Shown: positions 1 to 8,907, numbered from the stretch's first letter. The stretch: DNA of 29,354 nt from CAVTWJ01 sp964525605 (GCA_964525605.1 CAZGKT010000048.1:1-29354), one strand, 5' to 3'. Notes: generated by a model from the sequence alone, not told the origin. A program made the numbers and translations.

Positions 1-173
1 ATTACCGTGCCTTGCAATTGGGGCCAGTCTCCTCGGTCGCGCCGGTGGACAAGCTCAGCGTAGTTCTGGCCATGTTGCTGGGGGTTTTGATTTTGGGGGA
101 GGCGGCTACACCACGGCTCGTCTTGGGCGGGGTTCTGATTGTGGCGGGAGTTCTCCTGGTGGCCTTGAAATAA
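1..173 (+). CDS. EamA/DMT-family transporter, C-terminal fragment
   Basis: This is the 3' end of a gene that enters from the left edge; frame 3 is open to the TAA at 171-173. The visible 56 residues begin YRALQLGPVSSVAPVDKLSV and contain two hydrophobic helices separated by a short loop (LGEAATPRLVLGG). The helix, GE, LG-hydrophobic-G pattern is that of the last two transmembrane segments of EamA-domain drug/metabolite transporters, which export small metabolites through the inner membrane. The substrate cannot be inferred. It ends 47 bases before the next gene on the same strand, so co-transcription is possible. The family call rests on the short tail only. Confidence 0.75.
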   Translation, partial: YRALQLGPVSSVAPVDKLSVVLAMLLGVLILGEAATPRLVLGGVLIVAGVLLVALK

Positions 174-220
174 AAGAGCCGTCGTCTCATTTTTGATTAA
201 ATAAAATTTAAGGATTTATC

Positions 221-1288
221 ATGGCCCACTTGTTCGAGCCGCTGAAACTGCACGATGTCACCCTCAAGAACCGCATCGCGGTTTCTCCTATGTGCGAATA
301 TTCGAGCCAGGATGGTTTTGCCAACGATTGGCACATGGTTCATTTAGGGTCAAGGGCGGTCGGGGGAGCGGGTCTCGTCTTGACGGAAGCTACGGCGGTA
401 GACCCGGAGGGGCGCATCAGCCCGGACGATTTAGGAATCTGGAAAGATGAGCATATCGAACAGCTTGCCCAGATCGCTAATTTCGTGAAGTCCCAGGGCT
501 CGGTACTGGGGATGCAATTGGCCCACGCGGGGCGCAAGGCCTCAACCTATTCTCCAATGAAAGGGACAGGTTACGTTCCCGCTGACCGGGGCGGATGGAC
601 ACCCCTGGGGCCAAGTCCGATCCCCTTCGATGAAAAGGCGCCCTCCCCGAAAGAATTAACCGAAAAAGATATTGCCCGAATCATCGTCCAGTTTGGTCAG
701 GCGGCTGCCAGGGCACTGAAAGCGGGCTTGGAAGTGTTGGAAATCCACGCCGCCCATGGGTATTTGATCCATGAATTTCTTTCCCCCATCAGTAATCGCC
801 GCAATGACGGTTATGGCGGACCCTTCGAAAACCGAACCCGTCTTCTCAAAGAAGTGGTTGCGTCTATCCGCCGAGTTTGGCCTGAGTCGAAGCCCTTGAT
901 GGTGCGCTTGTCGGTGACCGATTGGGTGGAGCCGGAGGGCTGGACCCGTGATCAATCGGTGGAATTGGCCAAAGGCTTACACAAACTCGGGGTAGACCTG
1001 GTGGATTGTTCTTCGGGGGGACTGATTCCCGGGGTCAAGATTCCTGTGGGCCCCGGTTACCAGACTCCTCTGGCGGAAAAGTTGAAAAAAGAAGGGGGAA
1101 TCGCCACCGGCGCGGTGGGATTCATCACCTCTCCCGCCCAGGCGGATCACATCATTCGAAATGGACAGGCCGACATGGTTTTCATCGCGAGGGAATTCTT
1201 GAGGGATCCCTATTTTCCCCTTCGTGCCGCCAGGGAATTGGGACAGGATGTGGCATGGCCGGCGCAATACGATCGGGCCAAGCGGTAA
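221..1288 (+). CDS. namA: NADPH dehydrogenase, Old Yellow Enzyme family (YqjM/NamA-like)
   Basis: The 355-residue protein is full length for the YqjM/NamA branch of FMN-dependent ene-reductases, cytosolic TIM-barrel enzymes that use NADPH to reduce activated C=C bonds of enals, enones and related xenobiotics. Visible motifs in order: N-terminal LFEPLKLHDVTLKNRI, SPMCEYSS near residues 22-29 with the Cys typical of the YqjM class, the HAGRK loop near 102-106, the substrate-binding EIHAAHGYLIHEFLSP near 174-189, the NRR-YGG-NR stretch just after it, and the C-terminal phosphate-binding part ending in AREFLRDPYFPLRAA. An AAGGA Shine-Dalgarno lies just before the ATG. The physiological substrate is unknown; the family assignment is firm. 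Confidence 0.93.
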   Translation: MAHLFEPLKLHDVTLKNRIAVSPMCEYSSQDGFANDWHMVHLGSRAVGGAGLVLTEATAVDPEGRISPDDLGIWKDEHIEQLAQIANFVKSQGSVLGMQLAHAGRKASTYSPMKGTGYVPADRGGWTPLGPSPIPFDEKAPSPKELTEKDIARIIVQFGQAAARALKAGLEVLEIHAAHGYLIHEFLSPISNRRNDGYGGPFENRTRLLKEVVASIRRVWPESKPLMVRLSVTDWVEPEGWTRDQSVELAKGLHKLGVDLVDCSSGGLIPGVKIPVGPGYQTPLAEKLKKEGGIATGAVGFITSPAQADHIIRNGQADMVFIAREFLRDPYFPLRAARELGQDVAWPAQYDRAKR

Positions 1289-1370
1289 ATCGGCTGTCCG
1301 GGAACAAGGATTTTCAGGGTTTTCTCTGTCATAATACCGTCTTGGTTCAACCCAAGCTCAGGAATTCGGA

Positions 1371-3488
1371 TTGAAACCTCTTCAGTTAGAAAACAATTCC
1401 CGCTTTTGGCCCCTTTTGGGAATCTTTCTTCTTATCAACGTATTACTTTCATATGTACCGCTCCAACCCGGGTCCAGATTGATTCTGATAACAGTTCTGA
1501 TTCTTTTGTTCATCATAGGTTTACGACTTGATCAGGGTGAGGTTGCGGGGGCGACTAGCCCACAAATCTCATCCGAATTTAACCCTCCCCTCTGGGTTTG
1601 GATTGTTTTCACCGTTCTTGGGCTTCTCTTGAGGTTTGGCCTGTTGACCAGCTTTGAGGGTTGGCCGGGAGGCGACGAAGCCTTACAAGGTGTTTTCGCC
1701 CTGGAATTGAACCGTCATTGGACATGGCGTGTTTTTTATGCGACTGGCCAGGATCCCCCTTTTTGGATGTGGCTACTGAGCCTTTTTTACCGATTTTCCT
1801 CTAATACCGCTTTTAATCTTTGGTTTCCGCCCGCCCTGGTTTCAACACTCTTTGTGGGGGTTTCCACCTTGGCGGTACGCCGGTTTTTTTCGAAGGGAAT
1901 GTCATTCCCTTTTTTCTTAAGCCTTTCCGTTGGTTTTTGGCCTTTTTATTTCGGAAGGTTTTGCGTTCAGGGCGTCCTGGTGCCTTTATTTGAGGCGATT
2001 GCCTTCTTAGTACTTGGATATTTGTGGAATGCGGAACAGGTAAAACTCCAGAAGCGTTGGTCAATTGTTTTGGGGGTGTTGGTAGGGGCGGGGGCTTACA
2101 CCTATCCGGGTTTTCTTTCGGTCATCATGGGGGTGAGCCTGGCTGTCCTGGTTTGGGCATGGGGAAAAAGTGATAGGCGTTTGTCAGTGCTTCTCTATTT
2201 CTCGGTTTTGTTTGTGATAATGTTGCCCTTTGGATGGGCGATTTTCAATGAGCGTGTGGGAGGCTATGTTTTAAGTTGCAGTCCGTTGGGAGGACTGTAC
2301 GCATGGAAAGACGAGTTCTTACATTCGGCTTCTTATATCACCACGCTGTTTTGGGGACCGATTGGATCGGGGACGGATTTCGGGCCGGTTTGGGGAGGGT
2401 TCCTGAATCCGGTCGAAACTAGTTTCTTTATTCTAGGTTTGCTCAAAATTGGTCGATTGAAAAACAAGGCACCGAAATATTTTTTAGGAGCCTTTTTTTT
2501 CCTGTTTCTCCTTCCAGGCCTTTTGACGGCGGATCAGGTGGAAATGTTGAGAGTCATTCCCGTCATGCCCGTCCTTTATGTGATTAGTTGTGCTGGTTTT
2601 TTAGGCTTTTGGTGTTGTGAACAGAGCAGAGGCGGTAGGGCGGTTTTAATATCATTGATTGCTCTCTCTGTATCTTTAAACCTTTTCCATCTTGCAAAAG
2701 TACGTTCTTTGGATGGACCCCTGACAGAAAGATTCTCCCTTCAGGAAAGGACGAACGATGGTTATTGGGCTTATCGCCGGCTATTAGAAACCTCCCGGAC
2801 GAAGGGCCCGGGGTTGGTCTTTTCCGATTTTCTGCTTTTGGATCGCGACACATCCCTCCATGTGATGAGTTATCCCTTTAATGCTCTGCTGAATCCGCAT
2901 TTGGATATAGGCAAAGCCCAATGGGCCGGGGTGCAGACCAATGTACATTATGGGGATTTACTCCAAAAAAGATTTCCTGACTCCCGATGGCGTTATGTGA
3001 CCCCGCCTGGGGAAAACCCGGCGAGACGCGCTGACGGGGGATCGGTCGTTGGCATCATCCCCATTACACCTGAAAATCGGGAAATCTTCATACGCTGGGC
3101 TCAAGCCCACGATTATTTCCGAGAATTAGGTTTCGAAGCCCAAAACACAATGAATAACCAAGAACTTTATACCCGGCAGGTGGAAAAACTTCCCGCCGGT
3201 TATGCATTGATGGAAGGGGATCCTTTCCTGGAATCGGTTTATGGGGAATGGGTGGCTCAATACCACATAGGACCCAATCTGGATCCCAACGTGAAGGCGT
3301 TGGAAAGGGCCTTGCGAAATGGATACCCTACCGCGAATCTTTATTTCAAACTGGGGAATTTCCTGACGGTAGAAAATAGAATGATGGAAGCGGAAAGGGC
3401 CTTTGCGCAGGCTACTCAATGCCAACCAGATCATACCCAAGCCGCACTTTATTTGAAAGCGCTTCAAATCCAAGCCGGTTCTAAATAA
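1371..3488 (+). CDS. GT39/PMT-type membrane glycosyltransferase with C-terminal TPR
   Basis: The 705-residue protein starts at a TTG with AGGA seven bases upstream. It has many hydrophobic segments from residue 12 to about 430, then a soluble C-terminal part. The first large loop carries GGDEALQG (Asp102-Glu103), the acidic pair expected of GT39/ArnT/PMT-type enzymes, which use polyprenyl-phosphate sugars on the outer face of the inner membrane. The last ~70 residues (ALERALRNG, then LYFKLGNFL, then AERAFAQATQCQPDH) form one or two TPR-like helical pairs, probably a protein-docking tail. The acceptor could be lipid or protein. The family includes protein O-mannosyltransferases, and Thr-rich secreted proteins are encoded later in the window, but that link is only a suggestion. 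It stands alone between namA and a solute-binding protein. Confidence 0.75.
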   Translation: MKPLQLENNSRFWPLLGIFLLINVLLSYVPLQPGSRLILITVLILLFIIGLRLDQGEVAGATSPQISSEFNPPLWVWIVFTVLGLLLRFGLLTSFEGWPGGDEALQGVFALELNRHWTWRVFYATGQDPPFWMWLLSLFYRFSSNTAFNLWFPPALVSTLFVGVSTLAVRRFFSKGMSFPFFLSLSVGFWPFYFGRFCVQGVLVPLFEAIAFLVLGYLWNAEQVKLQKRWSIVLGVLVGAGAYTYPGFLSVIMGVSLAVLVWAWGKSDRRLSVLLYFSVLFVIMLPFGWAIFNERVGGYVLSCSPLGGLYAWKDEFLHSASYITTLFWGPIGSGTDFGPVWGGFLNPVETSFFILGLLKIGRLKNKAPKYFLGAFFFLFLLPGLLTADQVEMLRVIPVMPVLYVISCAGFLGFWCCEQSRGGRAVLISLIALSVSLNLFHLAKVRSLDGPLTERFSLQERTNDGYWAYRRLLETSRTKGPGLVFSDFLLLDRDTSLHVMSYPFNALLNPHLDIGKAQWAGVQTNVHYGDLLQKRFPDSRWRYVTPPGENPARRADGGSVVGIIPITPENREIFIRWAQAHDYFRELGFEAQNTMNNQELYTRQVEKLPAGYALMEGDPFLESVYGEWVAQYHIGPNLDPNVKALERALRNGYPTANLYFKLGNFLTVENRMMEAERAFAQATQCQPDHTQAALYLKALQIQAGSK

Positions 3489-3573
3489 CGGTTATGAGGA
3501 GAATCTGTTTTAAATAGCGAAGCGGTATAGTTTGCCTTAGGGAAATTTGCGATTTTGAAAGGTTCTTCCAATC

Positions 3574-4917
3574 ATGAAAAAAATGATCCTGATATCGGCC
3601 TTGGCCCTGGGAACGGGCTTGATTTTGAGCGGCTGCTCCAAAACGCCGGATGACACGGGCAAAACCGTGCTGAAGGTAGCTACCTGGGACTATGTGCGCA
3701 TGATGCCGGTTTTGGAAAACCTGGCTAAGGATTACGAAAAAACCCATCCCGATGCGGTTGTCAGGATCCGACGGATTCCCTATGCCGAATATTTGGACCG
3801 GTTGACGGCATCCCAACCCGCTTCCCTTCAGCCCGATGTCCTTCTGGTATCCACCAGTCAGGCCCCTGAAATGATCGCGAGGGGGATGCTGGCTCCCCTC
3901 CCGAATACCGAGACTTATCGGGGTGGGAAGAACCCCGTTGGATATGATCCGGACCTGGTCAATTATTTTTCATATCAAGACAAGCTTTACGCCCTGCCGC
4001 GAGATTTGGCGCCCGTCTGCCTGGTCTATTACAACAAGGCCTTGTTTGACTCGGCTCATTTACCCTATCCAGCCCTGAATTGGGATTGGAACCAGTTTCT
4101 GCAAACCGCCCAAGCCCTCACGGCTGGCACTGACGCCCAGCATAAAAGGCGCGTCTGGGGCTTTGTGGAAGACTGGCCCATGGTGGAACCCTGGGTTTAT
4201 GTATCGGGCGGACGTTGGGTCAACCAAGAATTGAAACCAAAGAAATACTCCATGACCTCCAAGGGTTTTCTCACTGGGATCCGGTTTCAAAATGACCTGA
4301 TTCATAAGGAAAAGGTGGCACCCTCACCCCAGGACTTCATCGCGGAAGGGCAAGTTGGCGGAGCGGATCTTTTCCTCCAGGGTCAGGCAGCCATGTTTTT
4401 ATCGGGGCCCTGGAAGGGCGTCGAGTTTAAGGATCATTCCGATTTGAAGTGGGGTGTGGTCGTCCTGCCGCGGGGGCCTAGAGGGGTGAGGGCATTCCAA
4501 ACCGGAGGAGCGGGCTGGGGATGCGCGTCGGCTTCTGAACATCCCCGGGAAGCCCAGGACCTTCTTCAATTTCTCTCATCCGCAAAGGCTCAGGAAAAAT
4601 ACGCGCAAACGGGTCTTGCCTTACCCGCGTTAAGGGAATTGTGGCCAAAGGTCGGGGATTGGAACAATCCAGCCCTGGCTGAAGCAATCCGAGCTCTTTC
4701 CGTGGGACAGGCCATTGAGGATCCATGGGCCTGCAATTGGGCGGACGTGAGAGACAACCAGATCAACCCGATCCTTGCTAATGTTTGGAGCGGGGAAATG
4801 ACGGCTGAAAAAGCCGTTGGGGAAATGGATCAGGTCTTGAAGCGAAACCCTCTCAATATGACACCACCCGAGCGAAAACCCCCAGCTCAAAATAAGCCTC
4901 AGATGTTTCTGTTTTAA
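3574..4917 (+). CDS. Extracellular solute-binding lipoprotein (family 1, sugar ABC type)
   Basis: The 447-residue protein begins MKKMILISALALGTGLILSG and is followed by Cys21, a clear lipobox, so it should be lipidated and exposed in the periplasm. The mature part has the layout of MalE/UgpB-type binding proteins: an early LKVATWDY strand, DYEKTHPDAVVRIRRIPYAEY, DVLLVSTSQAPEM, the central Y-D-LYALPRDLAPVCLVYYNKALF, and a late QGQAAMFLSGPWKG segment. Such proteins capture sugars or related solutes and deliver them to an ABC permease. No permease or ATPase gene is adjacent, so its partner must be elsewhere. The C-terminal tail is Pro/Lys-rich. The ligand cannot be read from sequence. Confidence 0.9.
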   Translation: MKKMILISALALGTGLILSGCSKTPDDTGKTVLKVATWDYVRMMPVLENLAKDYEKTHPDAVVRIRRIPYAEYLDRLTASQPASLQPDVLLVSTSQAPEMIARGMLAPLPNTETYRGGKNPVGYDPDLVNYFSYQDKLYALPRDLAPVCLVYYNKALFDSAHLPYPALNWDWNQFLQTAQALTAGTDAQHKRRVWGFVEDWPMVEPWVYVSGGRWVNQELKPKKYSMTSKGFLTGIRFQNDLIHKEKVAPSPQDFIAEGQVGGADLFLQGQAAMFLSGPWKGVEFKDHSDLKWGVVVLPRGPRGVRAFQTGGAGWGCASASEHPREAQDLLQFLSSAKAQEKYAQTGLALPALRELWPKVGDWNNPALAEAIRALSVGQAIEDPWACNWADVRDNQINPILANVWSGEMTAEKAVGEMDQVLKRNPLNMTPPERKPPAQNKPQMFLF

Positions 4918-5063
4918 CCACAAGGATAAACTTCACGACCGAGTGGTTGTTTAGCCGTTTTGGGTCCCGAGCGCTGGAGACTTTCACAATTTATTTGCTC
5001 AAACAAAGCAATCAAACCTTGGATAGTTGAATTTTCTACCCGGTCGGTGGGAAGATACATCCC

Positions 5064-5924
5064 ATGCACTGCTTTTTTCGAAAAAGTCCCCTCCCAACCT
5101 TTCTATCTACCCTATTGGTTTTCTTTATCGTTCTGCCTGTTTTCGCGAAGAACAAAGAAGAATGGATAAAAGCCCCCCATCTCGCGGTCAAGATGGTTTG
5201 CGAGCAAACCTTTCTCAATCCGGATCAAACCGCCATTATTGGTGTTTGTTTCCTGATGGAAAAAGGCTGGCATCTCTATTGGGAAAATCCGGGGGATTCT
5301 GGTATGGCGCCAAGGGTTAAATGGATTCTTCCCCGTGGATTCAAGGCGGGGGAGATCATGTGGCCCCTTCCCGAGAAAATTCACATTCCCTCCCTGACCG
5401 ATTACGGATACCGGGAGCATTTATTGTTGATGGCGCCCGTGGGGGTACCGGCTGGCCTGAAAATAGGGTCCGCGGTGACATTGAAGGCGGAAGTGAATTG
5501 GTTGGTTTGCAACGACAAGTGCCTGCCCGGAAAGACGGTTTTGAGCCTTCGGATTCCGGTTCAAAAGGGAATCCCGAAGATTCCCTTTGAGGATACGACC
5601 CTCTTTGCCTGGGGTCATTCCAACTTGGCCAACCCTTTGCCTGTGGATTGGACGTCTAAAGGAAGCATGTCTTCGGAGGGATTTGTACTGCAGTTTGGGA
5701 CGGGTGTCCAAAAAATCGCAAGCGCCGATTTTTTCCCCCTCGACCCCGATGTGCTGGATAACGAGTCGGATCCTGTTTTTCGGGCCGAGACATCCTCCTT
5801 CAGCCTGAAACTCAAGAAATCAGATCAACTCCTCAAAACGCCGACGAGCGTGAGGGGGCTTTTAATTGCTGTCGATGATAAGAGACGGAAGTTCGGATAT
5901 TGGGTCGATGTGCCCATCAAATGA
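5064..5924 (+). CDS. Secreted DsbD alpha-domain (DsbD_N-like) protein, standalone
   Basis: The 286-residue protein has a signal peptide (hydrophobic 12-27, likely cut after VFA). The mature part resembles the N-terminal domain of DsbD/ScsB: GWHLYWENPGDSGMAPRVKW, LPEKIHIPSLTDYGY, then NWLVCNDKCLPG. Cys149 and Cys153 fit the redox-active pair of ScsB-type alpha domains, which pass reducing equivalents to periplasmic partners. In DsbD and ScsB this domain is fused to a membrane beta domain and a thioredoxin domain; here the protein ends without membrane helices, so an electron donor must be encoded elsewhere. The next gene, a peroxiredoxin-like secreted protein, starts 16 bases after the stop and is the obvious candidate partner. 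Confidence 0.8.
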   Translation: MHCFFRKSPLPTFLSTLLVFFIVLPVFAKNKEEWIKAPHLAVKMVCEQTFLNPDQTAIIGVCFLMEKGWHLYWENPGDSGMAPRVKWILPRGFKAGEIMWPLPEKIHIPSLTDYGYREHLLLMAPVGVPAGLKIGSAVTLKAEVNWLVCNDKCLPGKTVLSLRIPVQKGIPKIPFEDTTLFAWGHSNLANPLPVDWTSKGSMSSEGFVLQFGTGVQKIASADFFPLDPDVLDNESDPVFRAETSSFSLKLKKSDQLLKTPTSVRGLLIAVDDKRRKFGYWVDVPIK

Positions 5925-5940
5925 AAAAAGGGGATTAAAA

Positions 5941-6567
5941 ATGAAAAGAAAAATAAACTGGATGGGAACTTTGCTGGGAGGGCTTCTTTTGGTGTCAGTT
6001 CAGGCCCAGGCCCTGACGGTGGGTACGAAAGCGCCGGACTTTACCTGTGCGGATAGCCAAGGCAAAACCCAAAAGCTCTCCGACTACAACGGCAAATATG
6101 TCGTTTTGGAATGGCACAATCAGGATTGCCCCTTTGTGGTCAGTCAGTACAAGGGGAAGATGGAAAAGCTCCAGCAGGTTTGGACGAAAAAGGGAGTGGT
6201 TTGGTTCTCAGTTATATCTTCCGCCCCCAGTGCGGAAGGTTCAGTGACGCCCGAGCAGGCCAACGCGGATGTGAAGAGCCACGGGGCCTTTCCCACAGCG
6301 ACCCTGATGGATCCCTCCGGCAAGGTGGGGCATTTGTTCGGGGCCAAGACCACCCCCCACATGTTCGTCATTGATCCAAAAGGGATACTCATTTATAACG
6401 GCGCGATCGACAACGCTCCCCGCGAAGACGCCATATCGGACAAGACTGAAGAAGGAAAGGCCTATTTGAATTACGTGGATCAAGCCTTGACCCAGGCCCA
6501 GGCGGGCCAGGATGTGACGGTGAAAACGACACCGCCCTACGGCTGTCATGTGAAGTACAAAGACTAG
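5941..6567 (+). CDS. Secreted peroxiredoxin/thioredoxin-like (AhpC/TSA-type) protein
   Basis: The 208-residue protein starts at ATG 5941, preceded by AGGGGA; the frame is open further upstream but that part overlaps the previous gene. A signal peptide covers residues 1-24 (cut after AQA). The fold is redoxin-like: VGTKAPDFTCADSQG, VVLEWHNQDCPFV with Cys63 as likely peroxidatic or nucleophilic cysteine, TTPHMFVID with the cis-Pro loop, and a C-terminal PPYGCHVKY with Cys202 as possible resolving cysteine. This CPFV plus YGC pattern marks a group of periplasmic single-domain redoxins. With the DsbD alpha-like protein just upstream it probably forms a periplasmic thiol-redox or peroxide-defence unit. 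Whether it reduces peroxides or protein disulfides is not decidable here. Confidence 0.85.
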   Translation: MKRKINWMGTLLGGLLLVSVQAQALTVGTKAPDFTCADSQGKTQKLSDYNGKYVVLEWHNQDCPFVVSQYKGKMEKLQQVWTKKGVVWFSVISSAPSAEGSVTPEQANADVKSHGAFPTATLMDPSGKVGHLFGAKTTPHMFVIDPKGILIYNGAIDNAPREDAISDKTEEGKAYLNYVDQALTQAQAGQDVTVKTTPPYGCHVKYKD

Positions 6568-7319
6568 AACTCGGTAAAATTCTTCAGCCAGCCAATGAAC
6601 GCGGGGGGGGACGGGAACTGCAGATCGATTTCTCGGACCGGTATCCGGTTTCCCACCGCGATTTTTAAGCCTTTTTTTCCCACCACTCTCATGGCTAAAA
6701 GGTCGGCCCGATCATCCCCGGCGATGATCGGCAGATAACCCGGATAGGCTTTCAGGATCTTCGCCACTGCGCCGGCCTTACTGAATCCCTTCGGCAGAGC
6801 CTCAATCATCTTCTTGCCCGGATGAAGTTCCCAGGCTTTGGGTGTAATCACGGACGCGAACCTTTTGCGGTATTCCTGCCATATGGCTTTTTCCTCCCCG
6901 GCGGTCAGATCAAGTCCACGATAATGAAGCGTGGAAGAAAAAGGTTTCTTTTCGATATGGATTCCGGGAAAGGAAAGGGTCATGCCTTTCACGGCCTTCC
7001 AAAGCTCAAGGGCTTCCCGGCGATACCTCTTTTCCTGTTGTTTTGTCGCAAAACGGATTCCCTGGGGGAGACGGCTTGCCTCGAAACCGTGGGTTCCAGT
7101 GATGGGGATGGATCGGAGGCCCGAAACTTTCCGAAGGGAAACCGCGTACCTGCCGCTGACCAATATAACTGGAAACTTTCGCGACAAACGGTTGAGGAGG
7201 GCTCGGCCTTTGCCCGCCAAATGGGATTTTTCTGGGTTATGGGTAAAGTCGGCGAGAGTTCCGTCGTAATCGAGCAAAAATAGTAATTTAGGGGAATGGG
7301 GAAGAGGTGTTTTTTTCAA
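6564..7319 (-). CDS. otsB: Trehalose-6-phosphate phosphatase
   Basis: The 251-residue cytosolic HAD-superfamily protein matches OtsB in length and motifs. Motif I is LLDYDGTLADF (Asp17 nucleophile, Asp19 acid/base), then VILVSGR, the GTHGFE substrate loop near 75-80, GFSKAGAV around Lys181, and the Mg-binding IIAGDDRADLLAM with Asp202-Asp203. It removes phosphate from trehalose-6-phosphate to give the osmoprotectant trehalose. It starts with TTG inside the stop of the upstream reductase gene (4-base overlap), so translation is likely coupled. No otsA synthase is visible, so the first step must be encoded elsewhere. Its stop codon overlaps the stop of the convergent redoxin gene. Confidence 0.92.
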   Translation of the reverse strand: MKKTPLPHSPKLLFLLDYDGTLADFTHNPEKSHLAGKGRALLNRLSRKFPVILVSGRYAVSLRKVSGLRSIPITGTHGFEASRLPQGIRFATKQQEKRYRREALELWKAVKGMTLSFPGIHIEKKPFSSTLHYRGLDLTAGEEKAIWQEYRKRFASVITPKAWELHPGKKMIEALPKGFSKAGAVAKILKAYPGYLPIIAGDDRADLLAMRVVGKKGLKIAVGNRIPVREIDLQFPSPPAFIGWLKNFTEF

Positions 7320-8278
7320 GGAATAAGGACGATCTTCCCGTAAGCCCCCGAGGCCATGACTTCCATATGGGAACGGGGAGCCTCGGCCAGGGGGATTTTC
7401 TGCCCCACCAAGGGCTTCAAGGAACCTTCCGCTAAACCCCGACCCAGATCCTCGTGAATTTCCCTGAGATTCTCGGCGGTGGCGTTGAAAAGGGTCATTC
7501 CCAATATCGCGGCGTCGCGAGACATGATTTCCCGTGGGTTAATCTCGACCGGACCCCGGCTTCCAATGACCACCACTCGGCCAAATTTGGACAGGTAGGG
7601 AAGATCTTTTCCTAAATTAACGTTGGCCAACATTTCCAAAATGATTTGCACTCCCTTTCCGGCGGTCAACTGGGAAAGTTTTTGGTCGAATTCGGGATCA
7701 TGATGGTTTAGGGCGTGGTGAGCGCCCGCGACGGTGACCAACGCCAATCCTTTTTCGGTTCCGGCCGTTCCGATAACCGTCAGGCCTGCCCGACGCCCCA
7801 GTTGAACCGCGGCGGTTCCCACCCCTCCGCTGGCTCCATGAACCAGCAGGGTCTCACCTGGTTTGCAACGGGCCCTGCCAAAGAGGGCTTGATGGGCGGT
7901 GCCGTAAGGAACCCCCAAGGCGGCGCCTTGGGAAGAAGTTACTTTTTCCGGCCGGAGATGAACATTGCTTTCCATGACCAACGCGAACTCGGCGTAAGAC
8001 CCGCTCATGGCGGAATTGAAATAGACCCGGTCCCCGGCTTTAAAGTTGGAGGCGCCGGCGCCGATCGACTCCACCAGGCCCGCCCCGTCCGCGCCAGGCG
8101 TATAGGGAAGGGATGGTTTGGAAGCGTAGGTTCCAGACCTCACATAGTTATCCACGGGGTTGACCCCCGCGGCCCTCACCCGCACGAGCACCTGACCCAC
8201 GCCAGGTTTCAAATCGTCGGTTTCCTCAAGTTTCATGACCTCAGGACCGCCGAATTCGTGCACGCGGATGGCTTTCAT
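7316..8278 (-). CDS. NADPH:quinone oxidoreductase, zeta-crystallin-type MDR
   Basis: The 320-residue protein belongs to the medium-chain dehydrogenase/reductase superfamily. It has the GroES-like N-terminal half (MKAIRVHEFGGPEVM, VRAAGVNPVDNYVRSGTY, PYTPGADGAG) and a Rossmann domain with LLVHGASGGVGTAAVQLG (glycine motif about 148-154). The catalytic zinc cysteines of alcohol dehydrogenases are absent, as in quinone oxidoreductases that transfer electrons from NADPH to quinones or reactive alkenes. A strong AAGGAG Shine-Dalgarno (minus strand of 8284-8289) precedes the ATG. It is the first gene of a two-gene minus-strand unit with otsB, overlapping by four bases. The substrate is not inferable. 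Confidence 0.92.
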   Translation of the reverse strand: MKAIRVHEFGGPEVMKLEETDDLKPGVGQVLVRVRAAGVNPVDNYVRSGTYASKPSLPYTPGADGAGLVESIGAGASNFKAGDRVYFNSAMSGSYAEFALVMESNVHLRPEKVTSSQGAALGVPYGTAHQALFGRARCKPGETLLVHGASGGVGTAAVQLGRRAGLTVIGTAGTEKGLALVTVAGAHHALNHHDPEFDQKLSQLTAGKGVQIILEMLANVNLGKDLPYLSKFGRVVVIGSRGPVEINPREIMSRDAAILGMTLFNATAENLREIHEDLGRGLAEGSLKPLVGQKIPLAEAPRSHMEVMASGAYGKIVLIP

Positions 8279-8670
8279 TGTGACTCCTTAGTTCAAAGGT
8301 TGGGGGTCATGATAAACACTTAAGTTACTTTGCCTCAAGGGAAAGGACCTGAGTTTTTACATCCGGTCAAACCTATCGAACGAACGAGGACTGAATGGGT
8401 TTGATCCACGTTGATATGTCTCGTCCTGTTTTTGAAATCTGATTTTGGTTTTGGTGCGGAAGCAACGAACAAAATTGTAGATAATCGTTAAAGCGCACCG
8501 GCAGAAACCATCTGGCAAATATTGACAGGCCCGATAGGGGTTTCGAGATAACTGGAAAACATGACAGGTTCTTGTTTTTGTTACTGCAACTTTTTTAATG
8601 GGGTGATCGTCTTATTTAACGGGAAGTAAAAGATCCCAAACTAAAAAAAGAAGTCTCTTGGAGGACTCAA
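8279..8670. other. Intergenic region between divergent genes
   Basis: No credible coding frame is seen. It separates the minus-strand reductase/otsB unit from the plus-strand small secreted protein, so it should hold promoters for both. A consensus TTGACA lies at 8522-8527, but no good -10 box follows at normal spacing (GATAAC at 8547-8552 is 19 bases away). An inverted repeat of nine pairs (8365-8373 with 8398-8406, one G-T pair) spans a 24-base loop. Nothing else is recognisable. Confidence 0.6.
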
Positions 8671-8862
8671 ATGAAAAAGTTCATGGTTGCCTTGATGGCC
8701 GTGTTGTTCCTCGGAAGCACCGGGTTGGTATTTGCCCAGGCTCCGGCTGCTGCGACTACGCCCGTTGCGAAGACGCATAAGGCTAAGAAGCATGTCAAGA
8801 AAATGAAGAAAACCGCCACTGCTACTCCGGCTGCCGCGTCGACCACGCCTGCCGCGAAGTAA
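8671..8862 (+). CDS. Small secreted Ala/Lys/Thr/Pro-rich protein
   Basis: The 63-residue product has a textbook signal peptide (MKKFMVALMAVLFLGSTGLVFA) followed by about 40 residues made almost only of Ala, Lys, Thr, Pro and His, ending TTPAAK. The GGAGGA Shine-Dalgarno at 8660-8665 and a strong terminator 46 bases downstream mark it as a true monocistronic gene. The mature peptide is strongly basic and should be disordered. It may bind acidic envelope polymers or nucleic acid in the periplasm; that is inference from composition. No family is recognised; similar short Ala/Lys-rich exported proteins are usually annotated as hypothetical. Confidence 0.85.
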   Translation: MKKFMVALMAVLFLGSTGLVFAQAPAAATTPVAKTHKAKKHVKKMKKTATATPAAASTTPAAK

Positions 8863-8907
8863 GTTTCTTCAAAGGTTTCGGAAACCGCCTTCGGGCAGTT
8901 TCCCAAG

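Noticed and set aside
4916..4948. AACCAC/GTGGTT as terminator of the solute-binding gene
   Set aside because: Loop of 21 bases, six-pair stem and no T-run make it too weak.
5866..5940. Upstream in-frame start for the redoxin gene
   Set aside because: It overlaps the DsbD alpha-like gene and would bury the signal peptide behind 25 residues; ATG 5941 has AGGGGA.
7715..8323. 202-codon plus-strand open frame
   Set aside because: Antisense to the quinone oxidoreductase; composition is that of a shadow frame.
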